Below are positions 1 through 6,146 of a stretch of 15,995 nucleotides of DNA, one piece after another. Under the pieces are notes generated by a model that worked only from the letters and a program-made list of their open reading frames with translations, did no database searches and was not told where the DNA came from. Positions within the stretch are counted from its first letter, which is position 1; each line of letters begins with the position of its first letter. Origin of the DNA: JBBBNV01 sp037137075 (GTDB taxonomy: Bacteria; Bacillota; Bacilli; Paenibacillales; NBRC-103111); the NCBI RefSeq assembly GCF_037137075.1, contig NZ_JBBBNV010000047.1:1-15995 (forward strand). The letters run 5' to 3'. Position numbers and translations under genes: made by a program.

Positions 1-167
1 ACAGGAACTACCTGCCAATCCATTGTAAAGGATTTTTTTGCGTCTGAATGAGATAAATACAGAAAATTATGAAGATTCAGGGAAAATTAATGCAACGCTA
101 GTGAAAAAAGATGAAAAATAAATAAAATTGCATGAAATTGAAAAAAGAGATGAAATAATCCCTTCCT

Positions 168-176
168 TGGTATAAT
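168..176 (+). promoter_or_regulatory. Possible extended -10 promoter element without a gene
   Basis: TGGTATAAT matches the extended -10 consensus (TGnTATAAT). No good -35 lies at 16-18 bases; TTGAAA at 138-143 is too far away (27 bases). Transcription from here would run into the 3' end of the leftward ligase-family gene, and no supported reading frame lies downstream. It may be chance in AT-rich DNA, or may produce an antisense or small RNA. Confidence 0.2.
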
Positions 177-221
177 GTTCGAAGATTAGCCAGTTTTTCT
201 GTCCGCATATGTTGAAAAAAA

Positions 222-256
222 TAAAAAAACGCCTATTCCGATATTGGAATAGACGT
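222..256 (-). terminator. Rho-independent terminator of the leftward ligase-family gene
   Basis: Read leftward, bases 256-246 (ACGTCTATTCC) pair with 239-229 (GGAATAGGCGT) around a 6-base loop, giving an 11-bp stem with a single G-T wobble. A run of seven T on the minus strand (223-229) follows at once. It lies about 30 bases past the stop codon at 286-288, the expected place. On the plus strand the wobble becomes a C-A mismatch and no T-run follows, so it should work in the leftward direction only. Confidence 0.85.
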
Positions 257-285
257 CAAGAATAACATAAATGTTTTATTTTAAT

Positions 286-2775
286 CTAAAAATTACCACT
301 TACAATAGCCTCGACATTTTGTTTTTCAGCAGGGTCTTTGGCAATGAGCTGGTCAAATAAAGCTTGATCCAGTTTATTCTGCTTCTGCTGAGCGGCCAGC
401 AGCCAGCGGGTTGCGGTGCGATTTAAATTCTCGTCGCTTGTGTCACGTACCCCGACAGCAAGCACTTCTTCCGCATTGGCGTAATCGCCACGAATAAATC
501 TCATTTGGCCTAAAGCCGATGCCATATTGGCGGATACATTAAATGCACGGCCCTGGGCTTGCCCGGTCGGCAGCTTCTCCAGTTGAGACTGGCGATCAAG
601 CACCTGTGCGTAAATATCCTCGGCTTTGTCCCAGTATCTCTTATTTGCTTCGGAATTACCGGCAGCCCGTGCTTGTTCTCCAAGCTGATAATTCAAAGCG
701 ATTAGCCGGTCGTAAAGATTGATTTCCCATGGAATAAGCTTCAGTCCCTCTTCTGCAATCTGCTCGGCTTTGATCAAATCATTCTTTTTCAGGGCCAGGC
801 TGTATTCTTGCTCAAATACATTTCGATTAAATGGCTCATATTTCTTGGCTAAAGCCACAACCTCTTGCGCTTGTGTATAGTAGCTTTCACTTTTTGTCTG
901 TTCGTATGCCTGCAGCAGTAGCGCACCCTTTTGCAGCAAGTAGGTCGGATTGCCGGGAGAAGCCGAGAGGGCTTTGTCCAGCGAAGCCATAATCTCGTTA
1001 AAAGGCTTTTGCTGCTGTAGCCCGGCTTGGGCCTGCTGGAACTGGCTTGTTCCGTTTATTTGCCGCAGGGAAGCGAAGATACAAATCAAGCTGACGATAA
1101 CGAGAACGGCAGGATAAATTTTTTCGAAACGCATGATTTGATCCTGTGTCTTCGTTTGAACTGTGAGCGGCTTGGCGGTCGTTCCTGCAACGAGCGCGCC
1201 CAGACACAGGAACAATACGGCGCCAATATAAACAAAGCTTAAATCAAAGTCAATGGCGCTGTGCAGCAGCAGGGCGACGGATACAATGTAGAAAACAAAA
1301 TGCGTTTCGCGATCCTTCGCGGATTGGGCAACATAAGACCGGATATAACGATAATAAACAGCAATCAGCAGTACGAGCAGGACCAATATTCCGACCAGGC
1401 CGACATCGAGCAGATGCTGTATAAAGAAGCTGTGCGCCTGGCGGCTTAAATACGGGTTATTCTGGTATTTCTCATAGACAGCGCCCCAGGCGCCGCCGCC
1501 GGCGCCAAACACCGGATAATCCTTAAAGGCCTTCAAGGCATCTACATAGAAGGTGCCCCGTTCCAATACACTGTGCTGTTCAAAGTTAATATTGGCAATC
1601 CGGGTATGAATATTTTCCGGTAGAACCTTCAGCACCGGTGAATTTGTTAGCACAAGGTATGCGCCGATGGCACCAAAAACAACTAGAGCGGCAGGCAGAA
1701 CGAGCTGAGCGAATTTGAAACGGAGCTTGCGGCTCACGGCTTCTTCAAGCTTGATTCCTGCAAAATAATGGATTACCGTAATGAGTGCCGCCGACAGCAG
1801 CGCTGCTGCAAGAAGTGTCAACCACCCGCTGCTGGCCAGCTCGGCGTTATAGCCGCTTTGAGCGATAGTGATTCCCGGTTCAGATACTTTGTTAAGAACA
1901 ATCAGCATGGTAATTCCGGTAACCGCCAAGTAAATCATCATCAGTAGCTGGCGGAACAGGCCCAGGAACGGGAGTACAAGCAGCAGTACAACAGGTATGA
2001 TGACATAAGCGCCGCGGGAAAGCGTGAGCATAAATGACAGCAAAATCGGCACAAGCAGTAATGCATTCACTGCGACTATACTCAAACGGCGTGTCCGGGT
2101 AATCAGGAACGCTCCGCTGATGAGTAGCGCAATCAAATACCCGGCATATGTGTTAGGATACTGAAAGACCGAGGTGAGACGCGGGCCATTGGAATCAACC
2201 CACACCGCATTGCTATACACCTTGCTTACTTGGCCGGGAACCTCGGACCAGTTCATGATCCCGAATAAGGAAGCATCTCCGAACCAGTTCAGGAAGCCAA
2301 AGATGACAATGACATATCCTGAAGCGACAACGCCGATTTCTATCAGCTTCACACCCAGGATACTTTTGCCGAATTGAGCTGCACAGGCAAACATGGTCGC
2401 GTACAGCACATTAATAACGACCATCAGCCAAGCCATATGCGACGAAGCCGCCCCAAAAGTGGAAATAATAAACGTCAGCGGCATCAGCCAAATAAACAAA
2501 CTCAGGAACGAATTTTTACTTTCAAGCTTCCACTGGTAAAATAGATTGATAGCCAGCACCAGCAGAAGCACCGAACCGAACACAAGCCAGGTTAAAATCG
2601 GCTTCTCGAACGTCATTCCGAGACCGTTAAATAGTCCGCGTTGATAGGGACTGATGAATAGAAACAGCAGCATGATTGCAAGCGAAATCCAGAACGTCAT
2701 TGCGTGTTTTTCCGACACATTTCGAGCTTCCATTGTCTTACGGTTTCCGTAAACTGGTTTTTTGTGTATACTCAC
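286..2775 (-). CDS. O-antigen ligase/Wzy_C-family membrane protein with C-terminal TPR-like domain; candidate glycan-to-protein oligosaccharyltransferase
   Basis: The product is 829 residues from the GTG at 2775. That start has AAAGGAG eight bases upstream; an in-frame ATG at 2820 has no ribosome site and lies upstream of a likely -10 element, so it was not used. About a dozen hydrophobic segments fill residues 25-570. The Wzy_C region is seen in LSRGA (about 252-256), RGTFYVDALKAF and GAGGGAWG (405-431), and the conserved extracytoplasmic histidine in AHSFFIQHLLDVGLVG (His448). Residues about 585-815 are soluble, helical and TPR-like, facing outside or cytoplasm depending on topology. Members of this family join lipid-carried glycans to an acceptor; Paenibacillus alvei WsfB, an S-layer O-oligosaccharyltransferase, is a characterised relative with this general make-up. 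Its divergent position beside an ABC-exported glycan operon fits that job, but the acceptor (S-layer protein, other protein or wall polymer) cannot be read from sequence. Wzy polymerase activity is the main alternative. The gene is richer in G+C than the operon. Confidence 0.82.
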   Translation of the reverse strand: MSIHKKPVYGNRKTMEARNVSEKHAMTFWISLAIMLLFLFISPYQRGLFNGLGMTFEKPILTWLVFGSVLLLVLAINLFYQWKLESKNSFLSLFIWLMPLTFIISTFGAASSHMAWLMVVINVLYATMFACAAQFGKSILGVKLIEIGVVASGYVIVIFGFLNWFGDASLFGIMNWSEVPGQVSKVYSNAVWVDSNGPRLTSVFQYPNTYAGYLIALLISGAFLITRTRRLSIVAVNALLLVPILLSFMLTLSRGAYVIIPVVLLLVLPFLGLFRQLLMMIYLAVTGITMLIVLNKVSEPGITIAQSGYNAELASSGWLTLLAAALLSAALITVIHYFAGIKLEEAVSRKLRFKFAQLVLPAALVVFGAIGAYLVLTNSPVLKVLPENIHTRIANINFEQHSVLERGTFYVDALKAFKDYPVFGAGGGAWGAVYEKYQNNPYLSRQAHSFFIQHLLDVGLVGILVLLVLLIAVYYRYIRSYVAQSAKDRETHFVFYIVSVALLLHSAIDFDLSFVYIGAVLFLCLGALVAGTTAKPLTVQTKTQDQIMRFEKIYPAVLVIVSLICIFASLRQINGTSQFQQAQAGLQQQKPFNEIMASLDKALSASPGNPTYLLQKGALLLQAYEQTKSESYYTQAQEVVALAKKYEPFNRNVFEQEYSLALKKNDLIKAEQIAEEGLKLIPWEINLYDRLIALNYQLGEQARAAGNSEANKRYWDKAEDIYAQVLDRQSQLEKLPTGQAQGRAFNVSANMASALGQMRFIRGDYANAEEVLAVGVRDTSDENLNRTATRWLLAAQQKQNKLDQALFDQLIAKDPAEKQNVEAIVSGNF

Positions 2776-2783
2776 AGTATTGG

Positions 2784-2790
2784 CTCCTTT
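2784..2790 (-). promoter_or_regulatory. Ribosome binding site fixing the GTG start of the ligase-family gene
   Basis: Minus-strand AAAGGAG sits 8 bases before the GTG at 2775-2773. No comparable site precedes the in-frame ATG at 2820. Confidence 0.85.
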
Positions 2791-2810
2791 TGACAGCAAA
2801 TTACGACAAT

Positions 2811-2840
2811 AGTTTATCATAGATGAGGAGGGAAGGCCAA
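2811..2840 (-). promoter_or_regulatory. Candidate sigma-A-type promoter of the ligase-family gene
   Basis: On the minus strand TTGGCC (2840-2835) and TAAACT (2816-2811) are 18 bases apart. Both are partial matches to consensus. A start of transcription near 2804 would leave a 5' leader of about 30 bases before the GTG start, and would exclude the upstream ATG at 2820. Confidence 0.35.
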
Positions 2841-2871
2841 TTGTAGAGTTATATTAAGAAGTGATGGGATT

Positions 2872-2893
2872 AATAATTAATTGTTTAATTATT
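2872..2893. repeat. Perfect 9-bp inverted repeat in the divergent promoter region
   Basis: AATAATTAA (2872-2880) and TTAATTATT (2885-2893) are exact reverse complements around a 4-base spacer TTGT. The right arm runs into a T-stretch ending at 2898. The repeat overlaps the proposed -35 of the rightward operon. It could be an operator or simply AT-rich chance; it has no G-C pair, so a strong terminator is unlikely. Confidence 0.45.
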
Positions 2894-2907
2894 TTTTTCA
2901 ATATAAT
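2881..2907 (+). promoter_or_regulatory. Candidate promoter of the glycan operon
   Basis: TTGTTT (2881-2886) and a perfect TATAAT (2902-2907) are 15 bases apart, slightly short of optimal. A second possible -10, TATACT (2917-2922), has only a weak T-rich -35 about 17 bases upstream. Either would leave a leader of roughly 80-95 bases before galU. The region is very AT-rich, so other matches are possible. No promoter-like element stands out elsewhere in the operon, whose intergenic gaps are all short. Confidence 0.4.
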
Positions 2908-2996
2908 ATATTAGGGTATACTTTCAAACGTAAGTAATACATTCATATACATTATAAGTTAAAATGTGAATATTTATAAAAATAGTGCTTTTTTTT

Positions 2997-3001
2997 GGAG
3001 G
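2997..3001 (+). promoter_or_regulatory. Ribosome binding site fixing the GTG start of galU
   Basis: GGAGG lies 8 bases before GTG at 3010. The in-frame TTG at 2995 overlaps this site and cannot be the start. Confidence 0.88.
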
Positions 3002-3009
3002 TTTTTAAA

Positions 3010-3885
3010 GTGAAACTACGTAAAGCAATTATTCCAGCTGCTGGTCTAGGTACTCGATTTCTTCCTGCAACAAAAGCTATGCCCAAAGAAATGCTCCCTA
3101 TAGTAGATAAGCCTACTATTCAATATATTGTTGAGGAGGCTGTAGAGTCAGGAATAGAAGATATTATTATAGTAACGGGCAAAGGGAAACGTTCTATTGA
3201 GGATCATTTTGATAACTCTTTTGAATTAGAAAAAAACTTATTTGAAAAAAGGAAATTTGATCTTTTAAACGAAGTCCAAAAATCATCTAAATTAGTTGAT
3301 ATACATTATATAAGACAAAAAGAGCCTAAAGGGCTCGGGCACGCTATTTGGTGTGCTAGGAAATTTATAGGAAATGAGCCATTTGCTGTTCTGTTGGGTG
3401 ATGATATTGTCCAATCCAGTAAACCGTGCTTGAGACAAATGATAGAAGTTTTTGATAAAGCTCGTTCATCAGTAATTGGGGTGAAAAGAGTATCTAAAGA
3501 AGAAATAACAAGATATGGTATTGTAGAATTTAAGGAGCATCTTAATACATTGTTTAAAGTTAGTAACTTAATCGAGAAACCTAACATTGGTGAAACTACT
3601 TCTGATTTGGCTATAATGGGCAGATACATTTTAACTCCTAAAATTTTTGATATTTTGCAGAAGCAAGACGTGGGGCGTGGAGGAGAAATACAGTTAACAG
3701 ATGCTATAAATACACTTAATCGTACCGAACAAGTTTTTGCTTATGAATTTGATGGAACTAGGTATGATGTGGGAGAAAAATTGGGTTTCATTAAAACTAC
3801 CATAGAATTTGCACTGCAAAGAAAAGATTTAAAAGAAGAATTATTTGAGTATATGAGAAATATAATCTTGAAAAATGAAGCTTAG
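3010..3885 (+). CDS. galU: UTP--glucose-1-phosphate uridylyltransferase
   Basis: The enzyme makes UDP-glucose from UTP and glucose-1-phosphate in the cytosol, the donor for glucosyl (and, after epimerisation, galactosyl) units. The 291-residue product has the usual length of bacterial GalU/GtaB. The nucleotide-binding signature GLGTRFLPATKAMPKEMLP is at residues 12-30, PKGLGHA at 106-112, the metal-binding LGDD at 129-132, EKP at 189-191, GGEIQLTDA at 224-232 and a YDVGEKLGF motif at 252-260. GTG is taken as start because of the GGAGG before it and because KLRKAIIPAAG is the normal N-terminus. It is the first gene of the operon, 19 bases before the transporter permease, which ties the UDP-glucose supply to the glycan made here. 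A housekeeping copy probably exists elsewhere (inference). Confidence 0.93.
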   Translation: MKLRKAIIPAAGLGTRFLPATKAMPKEMLPIVDKPTIQYIVEEAVESGIEDIIIVTGKGKRSIEDHFDNSFELEKNLFEKRKFDLLNEVQKSSKLVDIHYIRQKEPKGLGHAIWCARKFIGNEPFAVLLGDDIVQSSKPCLRQMIEVFDKARSSVIGVKRVSKEEITRYGIVEFKEHLNTLFKVSNLIEKPNIGETTSDLAIMGRYILTPKIFDILQKQDVGRGGEIQLTDAINTLNRTEQVFAYEFDGTRYDVGEKLGFIKTTIEFALQRKDLKEELFEYMRNIILKNEA

Positions 3886-3889
3886 TTTT

Positions 3890-3895
3890 AAGGAG
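3890..3895 (+). promoter_or_regulatory. Ribosome binding site fixing the GTG start of the permease gene
   Basis: AAGGAG lies 9 bases before GTG at 3905. The in-frame ATG at 3875, inside the end of galU, has no such site. Confidence 0.78.
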
Positions 3896-3904
3896 AGATT
3901 GAAG

Positions 3905-4723
3905 GTGAATACATCAAGACAACTTATAAATAATCCATTCTCTAGTATTTGGAAAAACAGAGACTTGATAATTCAATTTGCTAAAAGAGATATTTTAACT
4001 AGATACAAGGGCTCGAACTTGGGGATGATTTGGAGTTTTCTACAGCCACTACTTATGTTGGTTGTTTATACTTTTGTTTTCAGTGTGGTATTTAAATCTA
4101 AATGGGGAGAGACAGGGACCTCCAAGACTGAATTCGCATTAATTTTGTTTTGTGGAATGGCTGCGTACAATATCTTTGCAGAAGTTATTTCGAGATCGCC
4201 TAATTTAATAAAAGATAATGCAAATTATGTCAAGAAGGTTATCTTTCCTCTTGAAATAATGCCAATTTATGTTGTAATTTCTGCAGTATTTAATGCATTA
4301 ATAAGTTTCATTATTCTTGTTCTTGGGCTTATTATTTTCATGGATGTTTTCCATTGGACAATAATCTTTTTGCCATTAGTATTACTTCCGTTGGTTTTAT
4401 TGACGATAGGATTATCATGGATTTTTTCTTCTCTTGGGGTATATTTGAGGGATATTAATTATTTAATTGGCATTCTTGTGTCTGCCCTTATGTTTCTAAG
4501 TCCTATTTTTTATTCTTTAAATTCGGTGCCCGAGGATTTTAGACAATTTTTTTATTTTAATCCGATAAGTTATGTTGTCGAGGATCTCAGAGGTATTTTT
4601 GTATACGGAGCTTATCCCAATTGGACATGGTTATTATCTGGTACAATTATGGGTTTCATTATAATGTTTATTGGGTACTATTGGTTTATGAAAACCAAAA
4701 AAGGTTTTTCTGATGTTTTGTAA
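3905..4723 (+). CDS. wzm: ABC-2 type polysaccharide export permease (Wzm/TagG-like)
   Basis: This is the membrane subunit of an exporter that moves a lipid-linked glycan across the cytoplasmic membrane. The 272-residue product (from GTG; 282 if the ATG at 3875 is used) has an amphipathic N-terminus with the family sequence FAKRDILTRYKGSNLGMIWS and then about six hydrophobic segments, including LMLVVYTFVFSVVF, a long segment around FIILVLGLIIF, and a C-terminal GFIIMFIGYYWFM. This matches the length and pattern of ABC2_membrane permeases of O-antigen and teichoic-acid exporters. The ATPase partner follows 54 bases downstream. Its presence, and the absence of a Wzx flippase in the window, mean that the chain is probably completed inside the cell before export. 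The substrate cannot be read from this subunit. Confidence 0.9.
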   Translation: MNTSRQLINNPFSSIWKNRDLIIQFAKRDILTRYKGSNLGMIWSFLQPLLMLVVYTFVFSVVFKSKWGETGTSKTEFALILFCGMAAYNIFAEVISRSPNLIKDNANYVKKVIFPLEIMPIYVVISAVFNALISFIILVLGLIIFMDVFHWTIIFLPLVLLPLVLLTIGLSWIFSSLGVYLRDINYLIGILVSALMFLSPIFYSLNSVPEDFRQFFYFNPISYVVEDLRGIFVYGAYPNWTWLLSGTIMGFIIMFIGYYWFMKTKKGFSDVL

Positions 4724-4777
4724 TAAATCAAACCATAGAATCGTGTAGTATTTCAACTCTCAAAGGAGTGCACTGAA

Positions 4778-6142
4778 ATGTTTGAAGATGTAGTTATAAA
4801 AGTGGATGATGTCAGTAAATGTTTCCACATTTACAAAAATCCCCAAGATAGATTGAAACAAACTATTTTCAGAGGATATAAACAGTTTTATCACGAATAC
4901 TGGGCGCTTCGCAACGTTTTTTTGGAGGTTAAAAAAGGAGAATCTGTTGGGATAGTTGGAAGAAATGGTTCCGGGAAAAGTACCTTATTGCAAATTATAG
5001 CAGGCACCTTAAACTCAACTTCGGGAACTGTAACTGTTAATGGAAGGATTGCAGCACTTTTAGAATTAGGAAGTGGATTTAATCCGGAATTTACAGGAAA
5101 AGAAAATGTTTATTTGAATGGAGCAATTCTAGGATTATCGAAAAAAGAAATTGATAATCTTTATGACGAAATTGCGGATTTTGCTGATATTGGTGATTTT
5201 ATAAATCAGCCCGTTAAAACATATTCCTCTGGTATGGAAGTTCGTTTAGCTTTTGCTGTGCAAGCAGTTGTCCCTAAAGAAATTCTTATTGTTGATGAGG
5301 CGCTCGCTGTTGGAGATGAATTATTTCAGAGAAAATGTTTTGCTAAAATAGACGAATTTAAAAAAAACGGTGGCACAATTTTGTTTGTTTCACATTCTGG
5401 TGGCACTGTAATTGAATTATGTGATCGAGCAATGCTGTTGGATACAGGAGAAGAAATAATAACGGATTCCAGTAAGAAAGTGGTTAATTTATACCAAAAA
5501 CTGCTATATGCTCCTAATGAAAAGAAAGCTGCAATAAAAAATGAGATAAGATTATCTAAAAAAACTAATGCAAATCAAATCCTTAAAGATAGTAGTCCAG
5601 GAACAATACTTTCTAATGAACCTAAAAAAGATTTGAAGTTAGAGGAAATGTATGATCCCTATCTTATACCTAAAGAAACTATCGAGTATGAGACAGAGGG
5701 AGTTGAGATAAGTAATCCTAGGATTTTAACAATGGACGGAAAACTAGTTAATCATTTAATATCTGGGAAAAAATATCGTTGGTGTTATGATGTAACGTTC
5801 AAAGAAGCTTGTAAAAATGTTAAATTTGGGATGCTGATTAAAACAGCAAGTGGTTTTGATTTAGGTGGAGCGGTTTCTTCCAACCTTGATGATATAGCCG
5901 AAATAGATAACGGTGAAATTGTGAAAGTAGAATTTATATTTAGACCCAGACTAGGGCCAGGGACTTATTTTTTGAATGCAGGTGTAATTGGAAAAAACAA
6001 TAATAATGAAGAAACATATATTGCCCGTAAAATAGATTTAGCCGCTTTCAAAATCATGCATGATACGAAAAGTACAATGACAGCAGTCGTTGATTTCGAA
6101 ATAGTACCAGAGGTAGTTCGTATTGAAGGGACGGAGGTTTAA
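4778..6142 (+). CDS. wzt: Polysaccharide ABC exporter ATP-binding protein with C-terminal substrate-recognition domain (Wzt-like)
   Basis: The product powers glycan export together with the upstream permease. The N-terminal ATPase has Walker A GRNGSGKST at residues 61-69, a Q/E-loop region near LLELGSGFNPEFTGKENV, the degenerate signature YSSGM at 149-153 that is usual for Wzt/TagH, Walker B ILIVDEALAVGD at 169-180 and the switch histidine at 206. A charged linker (about 245-298) leads to a beta-rich domain (about 300-450) resembling Wzt_C, which in E. coli O8/O9a binds the modified non-reducing end of the chain and licenses export. At 454 residues it is longer than TagH-type ATPases without that domain. 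AAAGGAG precedes the ATG by 9 bases. The stop is only 4 bases before the large glycosyltransferase gene, so the enzyme that ends the chain and the subunit that recognises the end are probably made together (inference). Confidence 0.92.
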   Translation: MFEDVVIKVDDVSKCFHIYKNPQDRLKQTIFRGYKQFYHEYWALRNVFLEVKKGESVGIVGRNGSGKSTLLQIIAGTLNSTSGTVTVNGRIAALLELGSGFNPEFTGKENVYLNGAILGLSKKEIDNLYDEIADFADIGDFINQPVKTYSSGMEVRLAFAVQAVVPKEILIVDEALAVGDELFQRKCFAKIDEFKKNGGTILFVSHSGGTVIELCDRAMLLDTGEEIITDSSKKVVNLYQKLLYAPNEKKAAIKNEIRLSKKTNANQILKDSSPGTILSNEPKKDLKLEEMYDPYLIPKETIEYETEGVEISNPRILTMDGKLVNHLISGKKYRWCYDVTFKEACKNVKFGMLIKTASGFDLGGAVSSNLDDIAEIDNGEIVKVEFIFRPRLGPGTYFLNAGVIGKNNNNEETYIARKIDLAAFKIMHDTKSTMTAVVDFEIVPEVVRIEGTEV

Positions 6143-6146
6143 TTAA

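Noticed and set aside
209..265. Small plus-strand frame for an 18-residue basic peptide (MLKKIKKRLF...)
   Set aside because: It has no ribosome binding site and is made of the terminator hairpin and its A-rich flank; the basic composition follows from the A-run.
1027..1449. Plus-strand open frames antisense to the ligase-family gene, and similar short antisense frames in galU, acyltransferase, rmlC and SDR genes
   Set aside because: They have no ribosome sites or recognisable domains and lie entirely opposite well-supported genes.
2776..2820. N-terminal extension of the ligase-family protein to the ATG at 2820
   Set aside because: No Shine-Dalgarno before that ATG, whereas AAAGGAG precedes the GTG at 2775; the added 15 residues also overlap a probable -10 element.
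3875..3904. ATG at 3875 as the permease start, overlapping galU
   Set aside because: No ribosome site before it; AAGGAG at 3890-3895 points to GTG 3905. It cannot be fully excluded because the extra ten residues are harmless.
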